Of a DNA stretch of 64,000 nucleotides, positions 25,418 through 34,664 are shown in pieces. Positions within the stretch are counted from its first letter, which is position 1. Each line of letters begins with the position of its first letter. This DNA is from Leucobacter sp042726155 (GTDB lineage: Bacteria; Actinomycetota; Actinomycetes; Actinomycetales; Microbacteriaceae), in the NCBI RefSeq assembly GCF_042726155.1, contig NZ_JBHXHV010000001.1, positions 682,001-746,000 on the forward strand. Reading direction: 5' to 3'. Below the pieces are notes generated by a model. It had not been told where the DNA came from. It ran no database searches and saw only the letters and a list, made by a program, of their open reading frames with translations. Both the position numbers and the translations under genes were made by a program.

Positions 25418-26575
25418 CTACGCCTCGCCGGGCCCGGGCGGCACGATTGCTTCGCCAGCGGGCGGCAGGTCGCCGCAGCCTATTGCGGCCTGCACCGCGA
25501 GCCAGCTTTCTGCCGCATCCTCCATTGATGAGAGGTCGCGGTCGACGATCTTCTCGATGCGCGAGATGCGAGCAATGAGCGTCTGTCGGTGCACGTAGAG
25601 CCGCTCTGACGCGCGCACCCAGCTGCGGTTCTCCTCGAGAAACACGCGCAAGGTCTGGGTGAGTGACGTGCCGCGCTGCTGATCGTAGGTGAGTAGCGGC
25701 CCGAGCACCTGCCGCGCGATGCGGCGCAGCTGGTCCACATCGTTCGGTAAGAATAATGATGTCGACTCGTGCTCCTCGTATTTGACCACTCGGCCGTCCT
25801 GATTACCGAGTAGGCCGCTCCTCGCCTGCCTCAGCGCGACCGGCAGCTCGTCGAGTTTCTGAAAGTACGCGCTGAGTGCGACCCCGCCGAACGAGGCGGC
25901 CAGCGTTTCGAATACGGCCTGAGTTGCGGCGCCCGGCTCGGCGAGCAGCAGCAACTGCCCCTCGCGCGTGGTCGCCAGCATTGGAATCTCCGAGGCAGCG
26001 CAGATCTCGTGCGTCTCGTCGAGTGCCGCGCGCGTGTCCGTGGGTTGCGCGACCGCGATCATGTACGGTGCCGTGAGGTCGTAGGCGGCGACGAGTCGGG
26101 CGGCCGGTTCGGCGGCAACGGTGCCGTCGCACAGCTCCGAGAGCAGCAGCGAACCGTGCAGGTGTTCAGCTCGCCGAGCGCGCACGTTGCGCTCGTGTTG
26201 AGCGGCGTCGGCGATCGCCATTGCGAGCGTGATGAAACGCACCTCGTGGGCCGTTTCGAGCACCGGGAACCCGATACTGCGCGCGTGCTCAAGCGCTTCC
26301 GGGGTGAACGGGGTCTCGATCATGACGCTATCGATCGCGACCGCCGCGAGGCCCGCGTGCAGCATGCCGTCGAGGTAACTGCACTGTTCCGCGGTCGTCG
26401 CGGGGACGCCGATGCCGGTCGTCATGACGAGCGTGTCTGGCACGAGCCAGTGCCACGGCTCACGCAGCTCGCTAATGTGCCCCCAGACAATCGGGCGTGT
26501 TTCGCCGACGCCCGGGGTCAGCGAAACGGTGCCGGCTGCGGGCAGCGCGAGCAACGACCCGACGGTGAAGGTCAT
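25418..26575 (-). CDS. PucR-family transcriptional regulator
   Basis: 385 aa. N-terminal PucR domain (GSLLALP, LVMTTGIGVP, AAVAIDSVMIETPFT), a central GGDEF-like ligand region and a C-terminal HTH_30 segment (SLTQTLRVFLEENRSWVRASERLYVHRQTLIARISRIE). PucR proteins usually activate purine, amine or amino acid catabolism. It lies 97 bases after the flavin amine oxidase gene on the same strand and beside a polyamine-type ABC operon, so amine use is its likely target. The inverted repeat at 28010-28042 is one possible site. Confidence 0.9.
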   Translation of the reverse strand: MTFTVGSLLALPAAGTVSLTPGVGETRPIVWGHISELREPWHWLVPDTLVMTTGIGVPATTAEQCSYLDGMLHAGLAAVAIDSVMIETPFTPEALEHARSIGFPVLETAHEVRFITLAMAIADAAQHERNVRARRAEHLHGSLLLSELCDGTVAAEPAARLVAAYDLTAPYMIAVAQPTDTRAALDETHEICAASEIPMLATTREGQLLLLAEPGAATQAVFETLAASFGGVALSAYFQKLDELPVALRQARSGLLGNQDGRVVKYEEHESTSLFLPNDVDQLRRIARQVLGPLLTYDQQRGTSLTQTLRVFLEENRSWVRASERLYVHRQTLIARISRIEKIVDRDLSSMEDAAESWLAVQAAIGCGDLPPAGEAIVPPGPGEA

Positions 26576-26672
26576 GGCCTTAGCCTACGATGGCCCGCAG
26601 CGCCGCTCGCGGCAACCGCAGCAGTCGCGACCGCACGCGCCGTAATGTCGAGTCTCCCCCCGAAGCTCGTCG

Positions 26673-27908
26673 TCACCCTGAGAACGCGGCGCTGCTGGCC
26701 AAAGCCGCTGCCGCGCGATAGCCGGAGGCAACGGCCCCCGAGAGTGACTGGGCGAGCCCCGTGTGCTCGCCCGCGATTGCGACCCGTCCGGCGGCCACCT
26801 CGAATGCCGTGGCGTCGGCAGCATCCCAGTCAAGGTTCGGGGCGGAGTACGAGCCGCGCGCCCATGGGTCATCGGCCCACGTCGTGAGGAGCACGTCACC
26901 GTCGATTTCAAGTTCTGGCCGCATAGCGCGCAGCTCGCGCACCCAGCCATCTGAGCCGGCGGTTACGCCGAGCGCGTCGAGGGCGAACGGCCCGCCAGCG
27001 AACGACGAGAGTGCATTGATGCGGTGCTCGCCGTCGACCGATAGCGACCGCCATGACCACCAGGTGTGCTCGGGGTTCTGCAGTGCAGTATCGGAGTCGA
27101 CCCGCGATATCGACACGCCGAGCTTGGCAGCAACGCCCATGAAGCGGTGGTCAAGTGCGCGCTGCTGCGCCTCCGGCAACAGAAACCCGAGCTCGAGTTC
27201 CCGCAGCAGCGGCAGCGGTGCGGCGATTACCGCGGCGTCGGCGTCGATGCGCGTACCGTCGCTCAGCGTGATCTGCACGCCGTGTTCGGTCTGGTCGACA
27301 CCCGCGACCGGGTGCTCAAGGCGAACTTGGTCGCCGAGACGGCGCGCGAGTTCGATCGAGAGCGACTGATTACCACCGACGAAACGCCCGCCGTCTTCGA
27401 CGTACCCGCCGGTCGTTGACGATTCATGCAGCAGCACCGCCTTCGCGCTCACCCGTTCGGGGTCGGCAGCCGCCGAAGTTGTGGTGCGGCGATACACAGG
27501 GTCGAGTCGGTAGTCGGCGCCGAGCGACGTGGCAAAGGCCCGCTCCAGCGAAACGCCGGTCTCGCCGTCGGCAATCATCTCTGACAGGGTCGCGCGCACT
27601 TGATCCACCGTCGCGTTCAGCTCGTCGAACGAGATCACGCGACCGTTTACGGTGCGGCGGCCGTAGCGTACGTTGTGCGACATGATCGGCACGCCGATCT
27701 CGGCGGAGAGCCGACGGATCGCGAATTCGGTCGGAAACACGTACTCGCCCCCGCGCTCGGTCACCTCGCCATTGCCGAGTCGCTGCGACCAGGTGCGCCC
27801 GCCAACGCGATCCCGCGCCTCGAGCACCGTGCAGCGGTGACCGGCCTTACCGAGTTCCCATGCAGCGGTGAGGCCGGCGAGGCCGGCTCCGACGACGACA
27901 ATGTCCAT
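26673..27908 (-). CDS. FAD-dependent amine oxidase (MAO/putrescine oxidase type)
   Basis: 411-aa flavoenzyme. The N-terminal dinucleotide motif is VVGAGLAGLTAAWELGKAG (5-23), followed by LEARDRVGGRTWS. The C-terminal FAD clamp is RVAIAGEHTGLAQSLSGAVASG. It would oxidise an amine to an aldehyde with release of ammonia and hydrogen peroxide; no signal peptide, so cytosolic. A perfect AAGGAGG ribosome site precedes the ATG. It is divergent from the potD-type operon, which probably imports its substrate. Putrescine and tyramine are both possible. It is a paralogue of the oxidase at 39565. Confidence 0.88.
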   Translation of the reverse strand: MDIVVVGAGLAGLTAAWELGKAGHRCTVLEARDRVGGRTWSQRLGNGEVTERGGEYVFPTEFAIRRLSAEIGVPIMSHNVRYGRRTVNGRVISFDELNATVDQVRATLSEMIADGETGVSLERAFATSLGADYRLDPVYRRTTTSAAADPERVSAKAVLLHESSTTGGYVEDGGRFVGGNQSLSIELARRLGDQVRLEHPVAGVDQTEHGVQITLSDGTRIDADAAVIAAPLPLLRELELGFLLPEAQQRALDHRFMGVAAKLGVSISRVDSDTALQNPEHTWWSWRSLSVDGEHRINALSSFAGGPFALDALGVTAGSDGWVRELRAMRPELEIDGDVLLTTWADDPWARGSYSAPNLDWDAADATAFEVAAGRVAIAGEHTGLAQSLSGAVASGYRAAAALASSAAFSG

Positions 27909-28009
27909 GCGTGTTCCTCCTTGAACAGCGAGCGATGAGTCGCCTCCATCGTAGGTTCGACCGCTTGCTTTGTGGGGCGCAGCAGAGGGGAAACGACGGA
28001 GTTCTTATG

Positions 28010-28042
28010 TTCGTACTACCCCCGCTCAGACGACCGTACGAA
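28010..28042. promoter_or_regulatory. Divergent control region with a TTCGTAC/GTACGAA inverted repeat
   Basis: The 305-base gap between the amine oxidase and potD-type genes (27909-28213) holds no gene. It contains TTCGTAC (28010-28016) and its exact inverse GTACGAA (28036-28042), 19 bases apart, which look like half-sites of a dimeric regulator. Further right is a GGTAACGAAGGGGTAAC direct repeat (28067-28083). Regulator identity is unknown; the adjacent PucR is a candidate. Confidence 0.4.
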
Positions 28043-28213
28043 TCTATGAAAAACGGCCGCTGGCGGTAACGAAGGGGTAACAACGGCACTCGCGGCGAAT
28101 GCCCCAGGCTAGCTTCAGAGTGACCCGCCGGGCCACGACACCGTGGCTGCCCCGTACGTAAGGGCACGGAAACGGCCGGCTCGGGTCCCCATCACGATGA
28201 AGTGAGGAACCAC

Positions 28214-29341
28214 ATGTCCACTTTCAAGAAACTTCGAGCCAGGCGCGGGATCGCGATCGTCGCGGGCGCCGCGGCGCTCGCGCTCACGATGGTCGGTTGC
28301 AGCGGCGGCGCAGACGCCGAGCCCGCCCCCGAACGCGACCTCGGCACGGCCGTTGCCGGCGAGGTCAAGGCTGGTGCCTTCGACGGCACCACGCTGACCT
28401 TCGCTGGCTCCGGCGGCATCTTCCAGGACGGCCAGACCAAGGCTCTCTGGGATCCGTTTGCCAAGGCTTCCGGTGCAACGTTCAACCAGGACGCGTTCGA
28501 CGCGGGCAAGCTCAAGGCCATGGTCGACAGCGGCAACGTCAGCTGGGACATCGTCAACACCTCGCAGTTCGATACCGCTCGCGGCTGCGGCACGCTCTAC
28601 GAAAAGTACGATTACGATCAGGTCGACATCTCGAAGGTGCCGAAGGAACTCATCACCGATGAGTGCATGGTGCCGCAGATTCTCTACGGATTGGTCGTCG
28701 TCTACAACACCGACAAGTTCGGCGACAACCCGCCGACGAGCGCGGCAGACTTCTTCGACACAAAGAAGTTCCCTGGCAAGCGCACCGTCAGTCAGTCGAC
28801 CTACGTCGACCCGCAGACCATCGAGTTCGCGATGCTCGCACAGGGCCGCGACATCAACGATCTGAAGGTCGATGACATCGCCGGCGGCATGGACATGTAC
28901 AAGGACCTCGGCGATGATGTCATCGGCTGGACCACGGGCGCGCAGGCACAGCAGCAGCTCGAGTCGGGTGAAGCCGTGATGGGTCTCGTCTGGTCGGGTC
29001 GCGGCTACGGCGCGGCGGCGGCCGGTGCACCGGTTGCCCCGATGTGGGAAGACTGGATGGTGATGGTCGACTCGAACGGCATCCCGAAGGGCGTCAAGGA
29101 CCCGCAGGCAGCGTTCGCGGCGGTCAATTACTCGATCGGCGCTGAGCAGCAGGCCGAGATGACCGAACTCACCTCGTACGGCGGGGTCAATTCCGACTCG
29201 AAGCCGAAGGTAGACGACCAGCTCTCCGAGTGGCTCGTGACCGAGCACCTTGACACCGGTACCACCCCGAACATCGACTTCTGGGTCGAGAACTACGACG
29301 CTGTCGCGTCGACCTGGGCTGCCTGGGCGACGGGTAGCTGA
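28214..29341 (+). CDS. Polyamine-type ABC substrate-binding lipoprotein (PotD-like)
   Basis: 375 aa. The N-terminal lipoprotein signal has lipobox MVGCSG (Cys25), followed by a short acidic linker. SBP_bac_8/PotD-like body: LTFAGSGGIFQDGQTKALWDP, SWDIVNTS, PQILYGLVVVYNTDKF, FFDTKKFPGKRTV. The ATG at 28214 has GAGG 6 bases upstream; a GTG at 28202 would place that site inside the gene. It is the first gene of a four-gene ABC operon. The family binds putrescine/spermidine or related cations, and the flanking amine oxidase supports an amine cargo. Confidence 0.88.
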   Translation: MSTFKKLRARRGIAIVAGAAALALTMVGCSGGADAEPAPERDLGTAVAGEVKAGAFDGTTLTFAGSGGIFQDGQTKALWDPFAKASGATFNQDAFDAGKLKAMVDSGNVSWDIVNTSQFDTARGCGTLYEKYDYDQVDISKVPKELITDECMVPQILYGLVVVYNTDKFGDNPPTSAADFFDTKKFPGKRTVSQSTYVDPQTIEFAMLAQGRDINDLKVDDIAGGMDMYKDLGDDVIGWTTGAQAQQQLESGEAVMGLVWSGRGYGAAAAGAPVAPMWEDWMVMVDSNGIPKGVKDPQAAFAAVNYSIGAEQQAEMTELTSYGGVNSDSKPKVDDQLSEWLVTEHLDTGTTPNIDFWVENYDAVASTWAAWATGS

Positions 29342-29346
29342 GTGCA

Positions 29347-30261
29347 ATGACCGACTACACCGTCACCGGGGGTGTCCCCGCAATCGCGGGCACCCCCGGT
29401 GCGGATGTCGGAGCGCCGAAGGTGCGGGGGCCGAAGAACTGGCGACCGCTCCTCCTGCTGATTCCGGCATTCGTCATTGTTACCCTGTTCTTCCTCGCTC
29501 CGCTCATCGACGTGTTTATTCGGTCGGTGACCGACCCGCAACCCGGGCTCCAGAACTACGAGTGGTTGTTCTCGACCCAGGCGAACCTGAACGTCGTGCT
29601 GCGCACGTTCTCGACCGCCGCGATCGTCACCGTGGTCTGCCTCGTGCTCGCGTACCCGTACGCGTACCTCATGACGATCGTCTCGGACCGCACGCGAAAC
29701 ATGCTGCAGCTGTTCATCATGATGCCGCTCTGGACCTCGATCCTCGTTCGCACCCTCGCCTGGATGGTGCTGCTGCAAGACACCGGCCCGATCAACGGCA
29801 TCTTGGAAGCCTGGTTTGGGATCGGCCCGGTCCCGCTGATTCGCACCACCTTCGGTGTGGCGCTCGGTATGACCCAGGTGCTGCTGCCGTTCATGGTGCT
29901 GCCGCTCTATTCGTCAATGGCGAAGATCGACAAGCGCCTGCTGCCAGCAGCGTCGAATCTCGGCGCGAACCCGGTCACGGCCTTCTTCACGGTGTACCTG
30001 CCGCTGTCGAAGCCGGGCATTTTCTCTGGCGGCGTGACGGTGTTCATTTTGGGTCTCGGCTTCTACATCATCCCTGCACTGCTCGGGTCTTCGAAGGAGA
30101 CGATGATCTCCGCGTTGATTCAGCAGCAGATCAGCGTGTTCCTCATGTGGGGTCAGGGCACGGCGCTCGGCATATTCCTGCTGGTGTGCACAATCCTGAT
30201 TCTTGTCGTTGTCTCACGATTCAATAAAAACGGCAGCTTGTTCCCGGGGGTGGATCGCTAA
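29347..30261 (+). CDS. ABC permease, PotB type
   Basis: 304-aa permease with a 35-residue cytosolic N-terminus, six membrane segments and the EAA loop PAASNLGANPVTAFFTVYLPLSKPG. The long periplasmic-side loop after segment 1 (FIRSVTDPQPGLQNYEWLF) is typical of PotB-like subunits. It starts 5 bases after the binding-protein stop and its last base is the first base of the next gene. Confidence 0.9.
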   Translation: MTDYTVTGGVPAIAGTPGADVGAPKVRGPKNWRPLLLLIPAFVIVTLFFLAPLIDVFIRSVTDPQPGLQNYEWLFSTQANLNVVLRTFSTAAIVTVVCLVLAYPYAYLMTIVSDRTRNMLQLFIMMPLWTSILVRTLAWMVLLQDTGPINGILEAWFGIGPVPLIRTTFGVALGMTQVLLPFMVLPLYSSMAKIDKRLLPAASNLGANPVTAFFTVYLPLSKPGIFSGGVTVFILGLGFYIIPALLGSSKETMISALIQQQISVFLMWGQGTALGIFLLVCTILILVVVSRFNKNGSLFPGVDR

Positions 30262-31046
30262 TGGCGTCAAAACGCTTGCTCGGCGTCTTCGCCGTCATCA
30301 TCGTGCTCTGGCTGATCGTGCCGACCCTCGTGATCGTGCCGATGTCGTTCAATGAGGCGCCGTCGTTCAACTTCCCGCCCAAGGGATTCTCGACCCGCTG
30401 GTATGAGAACTTCTTCACCGATCCGCTCTGGCTGAAAGCGCTGTTCTCGTCGCTGCAGGTCGCGGTGCTCACGATGATCGTGGCTACCACGGTGGGTGTG
30501 CTTGCGGCGCTCGGCCTCTCGAAGGTGCGATTCCGCGGCAAGAGCCTCATGGAGGGCTACTTCCTGTTGCCCCTCATCGTGCCCGGGATCGTGCTGGCCG
30601 TCGGGTTGTACTCGCTGTTTCTGCGCATGAATCTGCTCGGCACCCTGCCCGGCTTCGTACTGGCGCACACGATCGTGTCAATGCCGCTCGTGATCACGAA
30701 CGTGATGGCGTCGCTGCAGGGCCTCGATCCCCGCCTCGAACAGGCGTCGGCGAGTCTCGGTGCAGGCAAGATGCGCACGTTCTTCAGCGTGATCCTGCCG
30801 CTCATCGCACCCGGCGTGACGGCCGGCGCACTGTTCGCCTTCGTCACCTCCTTCGATGAGGTGGTGCTGTCACTATTCATCCAATCCCCTGCGCTTCAGA
30901 CGCTGCCGGTAAAGATCTTCTCCAGCGTTACGCAGTCCAATGACCCGACCGTAGCCGCAGTGGCGGTCGTCACGATGCTCACCTCGGTGGTCGTGATGCT
31001 CGTCGCACAGTTTGCTACGCGGAAGAGAAAGCGACCAGTCGCGTGA
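30261..31046 (+). CDS. ABC permease, PotC type
   Basis: 261-aa second permease. PotC hallmarks are FNEAPSFNFPPKGFSTRWYENFF after segment 1 and the EAA loop EQASASLGAGKMRTFFSVILPLIAPG, followed by ALFAFVTSFDEVVLSLFI. It ends in a basic cytosolic tail (RKRKRPVA). Its start shares one base with the PotB-like stop, and its stop overlaps the ATPase start (GTGA). Confidence 0.92.
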   Translation: MASKRLLGVFAVIIVLWLIVPTLVIVPMSFNEAPSFNFPPKGFSTRWYENFFTDPLWLKALFSSLQVAVLTMIVATTVGVLAALGLSKVRFRGKSLMEGYFLLPLIVPGIVLAVGLYSLFLRMNLLGTLPGFVLAHTIVSMPLVITNVMASLQGLDPRLEQASASLGAGKMRTFFSVILPLIAPGVTAGALFAFVTSFDEVVLSLFIQSPALQTLPVKIFSSVTQSNDPTVAAVAVVTMLTSVVVMLVAQFATRKRKRPVA

Positions 31047-32233
31047 ACGCTATGACCCACAACGACATCCCCGTTCCCGAGGGGCACGAGCAGGCGCTGC
31101 GCGCCGAGGGGCTGAACACCTCGGTGATTCACACCATCGGCGAGGCGGGCATCAGCCTCAACCAGGTAACGAAGCGCTATGGCGACAGCACCGTGGTCGA
31201 CACGATCGACCTCGTGATCGAGCCGGGCGAATTCATGACCTTCCTCGGGCCGTCGGGATCCGGCAAGACTACGACGCTGAACATGATCGCCGGCTTCACG
31301 TCGGTGACCGAGGGGCTGCTGCACATCTACGGCAAGCCCGTCGCGAAGCTGCCGCCGCACAAGCGCGACATCGGCATGGTGTTTCAGAACTACGCACTGT
31401 TTCCGCACAAGACCGTCGCGGAGAACATCGCGTACCCGCTGCAGCGTCGAAAGCTGAGCAAGGCGCAGCAGAAGGAAAAGGTCGCCAACGCGCTCGGCAT
31501 GGTGAAGATGGGCGACTTCGGCGATCGCTACCCCTCGGAGCTTTCCGGTGGGCAGCAACAGCGCGTCGCGCTTGCCCGCGCACTCGTGTATGAGCCGCGC
31601 GTGCTGCTCATGGATGAGCCGCTCGGCGCACTCGACAAAAAGCTGCGCGAGTGGTTGCAGACCGAGATCAAGCGCATTCACCGCGAGGTGGGTTCCACGT
31701 TCGTGTACGTGACGCACGATCAAGAGGAAGCGCTGTCGATGTCTGATCGCATCGCCGTCTTCAACAACGGCAAGCTCGAGCAGGTGGGCACCTCTGAGGA
31801 TCTGTACGAGGCGCCGCAGACCCTGTTCGTCGGCCGCTTCCTCGGTGAATCGACGGTGCTGCTCGGCAAGGGCACCGCGGTCGGTGACCGCCACACCGCG
31901 ATCGAGGTCGCGGGCCACCGCGTCGTTGCGGACGGCCAGTCGCAGCACGAGGATCTGGCGATCCTGATCCGCCCCGAAAATCTGCGCCTCGAACCGGCCG
32001 GCTCCGTGCCCAGCGATACGCAGAACTCGATTCCGGTCACGATCATCGACGTCACCTACCTCGGGGCTTCGCGCCGCTACACGGTGCGGCTACCCGACGG
32101 CACCGAGGGCGCCGTGCGGCTCGGGCAGGACGCCCGCATCCACAACCGCGGCGACGCCGTGGAGATGATGTGGGAGATCCCGTCCGGTGTGCTCCTCGTT
32201 GATACCGGCGACGCGGGGGAATCAGCGACGTAG
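31043..32233 (+). CDS. ABC ATPase, PotA type
   Basis: 396-aa ATP-binding subunit with about 45 extra residues before the ABC domain. Walker A GPSGSGKTT, Q-loop FQNYALFPH, signature LSGGQQQRVALARAL, Walker B VLLMDEPLGALD and switch His in VTHDQEEA are all intact. The C-terminal 120 residues form a TOBE_2 regulatory domain. GTG 31043 overlaps the upstream stop; ATG 31052 is an alternative start three codons in. It powers the PotB/PotC-like channel. A strong hairpin follows the gene. Confidence 0.93.
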   Translation: MNAMTHNDIPVPEGHEQALRAEGLNTSVIHTIGEAGISLNQVTKRYGDSTVVDTIDLVIEPGEFMTFLGPSGSGKTTTLNMIAGFTSVTEGLLHIYGKPVAKLPPHKRDIGMVFQNYALFPHKTVAENIAYPLQRRKLSKAQQKEKVANALGMVKMGDFGDRYPSELSGGQQQRVALARALVYEPRVLLMDEPLGALDKKLREWLQTEIKRIHREVGSTFVYVTHDQEEALSMSDRIAVFNNGKLEQVGTSEDLYEAPQTLFVGRFLGESTVLLGKGTAVGDRHTAIEVAGHRVVADGQSQHEDLAILIRPENLRLEPAGSVPSDTQNSIPVTIIDVTYLGASRRYTVRLPDGTEGAVRLGQDARIHNRGDAVEMMWEIPSGVLLVDTGDAGESAT

Positions 32234-32249
32234 GTCGCTCCACCGCACG

Positions 32250-32300
32250 CAACTGAGCCCGGCTCGCGACCCCGCGTGGGGAGCGAGCCGGGCTCAGTTG
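32250..32300. terminator. Strong bidirectional terminator
   Basis: A perfect 18-bp stem (CAACTGAGCCCGGCTCGC and its inverse) surrounds a loop that can itself pair (CCCC-GCGT-GGGG). It lies between the convergent potA-type gene (stop 32233) and the MHS transporter (stop 32338). TTGTT follows on the plus strand. Confidence 0.85.
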
Positions 32301-32337
32301 TTCGTGTGCGACGCCAGCGGCGCTTGCACGGTGGCCG

Positions 32338-33693
32338 TTAGGCGTCGATGTCGATGTCCTTCGTTTCCTTCGTGAGCAGCAGCGAGACGAAGGTGATGAG
32401 GCCAGCACCCGAGAGATACAGACCGACGAGCAACGGGCTGCCGTCGGCGAGACCCCACAGCCACACGGCGACGATCGGCGCGAGAGCAGCACCCAAGATC
32501 GACGACACGTTGTATGCCACTGCCGAGCCGGTGTAGCGCACGTTCGTCGGGAACATCTCGGGCAAGAACGCGCCCATCGGCCCGAACGTGAGCCCCATCA
32601 GCGTGAAGCCGAGCGCGAGGAAAAACATCACCATCGGCGTGCTGCCGCCGCCGAGCATCGGCACGAATAGCAGCCCGAAGAGCACGATCGCGCCGGTCAC
32701 GACGAGCAGCGTCTTGCGGCGTCCGAAGCGGTCAGCGAGCGGGCCAGAAACCAGTGTGAAGATACCGAAGAAGACCACGCCGAAGACCAGCATCAGAATG
32801 AACGCGTTGTACGTGTAGCCCGCGCCCGGAACGTCTGCGTCGGTCGGACGCGTGCCGTAGGTCAGCGTGAACGACGTCATCAGGTAGAACAGCACGTAGG
32901 TCGCGAGCATCGCGAACGTGCCCAGGATGAGACCCTTCCAGTGGAACTTAAACGCCTCGGCAATGGGCATGCGCTTCACGCCACCCGTCTTCTTCGCCTG
33001 CTCGAACGCGTGCGATTCAACGAGCTTGAGACGCACCCACAGGCCGACAATCACCATGAACGCCGAGAACAGGAACGGGATGCGCCAGCCCCACTCAAGG
33101 AACGCAGCCGAGGGCTGGCCCGGGTTCGACGGATCAGCGAGCACGTGATTGATCGCGTAGAACAGCATGTTCGCGATGATGAAGCCGATCGGGGCGCCCA
33201 ACTGCGGGAACGTGCCGTACCAGGCGCGCTTACCGGCCGGCGCGTTCTCGGTCGCGACGAGCGCAGCGCCCGACCATTCGCCGCCGAGCGCGAAGCCCTG
33301 GGCGAGGCGCATGATGAGCAGCAGCACTGCGGCCCAGAGACCGATCTGCGCGTGCGTTGGCAGCAGTCCGATTGCGAACGTCGCAATGCCCATGGTGAGT
33401 AGTGACGCGACCAGCGTCTTCTTGCGGCCGAGCCGGTCACCGAGGTGGCCGAAGAAGATCGCGCCGACCGGGCGTGCGAGCATGGCCGCGCCGAACGTCG
33501 CAAACGACGCGAGCAGCGCGGTGGTCTCGTTCTCAGACGGGAAGAAGAGGTGCGGGAAGACGAGCACCGCCGCGGTGGCGTAAACGTAGAAGTCGTAGAA
33601 CTCAATGGTGGTGCCGACGAGGCTCGCGAGAATCACCCGCGAGCGCGAGTTACGTGGAGTCGTCGGAGCAGTGGAAAGTGGCGTAGCTGACAC
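32338..33693 (-). CDS. MHS-family MFS symporter
   Basis: 451-aa metabolite:proton symporter. Signatures are VGTTIEFYDFYVYATAAVLVFP in segment 1, GHLGDRLGRKKTLV in loop 2-3, GGEWSGAALVATENAP in segments 4-5 and FGRRKTLLVV in loop 8-9. There are 12 membrane segments. The family moves small organic acids or zwitterions (shikimate, ketoglutarate, betaine-like). GTG 33693 is the first plausible start, giving the usual short N-terminus; it has no good ribosome site, so the start is uncertain. It is isolated between a terminator and the WYL regulator. Confidence 0.88.
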   Translation of the reverse strand: MSATPLSTAPTTPRNSRSRVILASLVGTTIEFYDFYVYATAAVLVFPHLFFPSENETTALLASFATFGAAMLARPVGAIFFGHLGDRLGRKKTLVASLLTMGIATFAIGLLPTHAQIGLWAAVLLLIMRLAQGFALGGEWSGAALVATENAPAGKRAWYGTFPQLGAPIGFIIANMLFYAINHVLADPSNPGQPSAAFLEWGWRIPFLFSAFMVIVGLWVRLKLVESHAFEQAKKTGGVKRMPIAEAFKFHWKGLILGTFAMLATYVLFYLMTSFTLTYGTRPTDADVPGAGYTYNAFILMLVFGVVFFGIFTLVSGPLADRFGRRKTLLVVTGAIVLFGLLFVPMLGGGSTPMVMFFLALGFTLMGLTFGPMGAFLPEMFPTNVRYTGSAVAYNVSSILGAALAPIVAVWLWGLADGSPLLVGLYLSGAGLITFVSLLLTKETKDIDIDA

Positions 33694-33840
33694 GGGGTGC
33701 TTTCGGAGAAGACGGAAAGGTCGTGCAGAGATGCCGAGGTTGGGCTCAGTGCTCGACGTCGGGCGTGTCCGCTTGTGGCAGAACGGGGCAATACTACTCG
33801 GTCGTCGCTGCCCGGTCACGTTTACGCGGTCGCGATTGCC

Positions 33841-33896
33841 CGGTTACGCGCGCACCTACGCGGTCACGCGCGCACCTACGCGGTTACGCGCGCACC
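33841..33896. repeat. 20-bp tandem repeat running into a gene's 3' end
   Basis: The unit CGGTYACGCGCGCACCTACG occurs at 33841 and 33861, with a 16-base partial copy at 33881. A looser copy (TTTACGCGGTCGCGATTGCC) precedes them. The last partial copy supplies the final codons and stop of the WYL regulator. Confidence 0.85.
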
Positions 33897-34573
33897 GAGG
33901 TGGCGTTTGCTGGCGGTTCGCCGACCTCGTGAATTGTGTGGCCGGTGCAGGGCGACTGCGTGACGCTGGCGCGCTCAACGCGCGTCACGGCGAACCATCG
34001 GATCGCGGTGCGCAGCCGGCACCAGCCGACGAGGTACCACTGGCCGTTCGTGGACGCGAACATTACGGGCTCGACGTCGCGGGTGGTCGTGACGCCGTCA
34101 CCCGAGGTGTAGCGCAGGCGCACGACGCGCTGCTCGGACATCGCCTCTTCGAGCGCCGATCTGATCGCACGTGAAGTGGGCGCGGGTGCGTTCACCCAGA
34201 CGCGAGCGGCGAGTTCGTCGGCTCGCGCTCGCGTGTCAGGATCGAGGACGTCCAGGATCTTGCGAACCCCGGCCGCCGCGTGGTCAGCGTAGGGGGCGTC
34301 CGGTGCCGCCGAAACCGCCGCCAGCATCGCGACTGCTTGGGCCGGAGACAGGCTGACCGGCGGCAGGGTCGCAGCCGCGGCCAGTCCGTATCCGCCGCCG
34401 GGGCCGGGGCGCGACCAGACGGGCGCGCCGCTGTTCGCGAGTGAGGCGAGGTCTCGTTTGACGGTGCGGACGGAAACGCCGAATTCTCGCGCCAATCGAT
34501 CGGCAGAAGTGCCACGCGTGCCGTTGCGGCGCAGGGTTTCGGAGAGAGCGTGGAGCCGTTCGCTGCGTTTCAT
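33884..34573 (-). CDS. WYL-domain HTH regulator (YafY type)
   Basis: 229 aa. N-terminal HTH_11 (LHALSETLRRNGTRGTSADRLAREFGVSVRTVKRDLASL) followed by a wing GGGYGL. The C-terminal WYL ligand domain has RYTSGDGVTTTRDVEPVMFA and WYLVGWCRLRTAIRWF. The ATG at 34573 is chosen because upstream residues of the open frame are not family-like. It is divergent from the alpha/beta hydrolase gene (92-base gap), which it probably regulates. Its last residues (SVRA) are encoded by the tandem repeat. Confidence 0.88.
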   Translation of the reverse strand: MKRSERLHALSETLRRNGTRGTSADRLAREFGVSVRTVKRDLASLANSGAPVWSRPGPGGGYGLAAAATLPPVSLSPAQAVAMLAAVSAAPDAPYADHAAAGVRKILDVLDPDTRARADELAARVWVNAPAPTSRAIRSALEEAMSEQRVVRLRYTSGDGVTTTRDVEPVMFASTNGQWYLVGWCRLRTAIRWFAVTRVERASVTQSPCTGHTIHEVGEPPANATSVRA

Positions 34574-34664
34574 AGCAGGGCCGCGCACGTGGGCTCGCAC
34601 GCTCGGATATTCATGACATAAATAGTGACACACTGTTGCCTGCGACGGGTGCGAAGGTGGGGCT

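Noticed and set aside
28115..29347. 410-codon open frame antisense to the PotD-like gene
   Set aside because: It is a mirror of a strongly coding gene with third-position G/C bias; no protein family is recognisable.
33841..33896. CRISPR-like array
   Set aside because: The units are directly adjacent with no spacers and fewer than three full copies; no cas genes are present.
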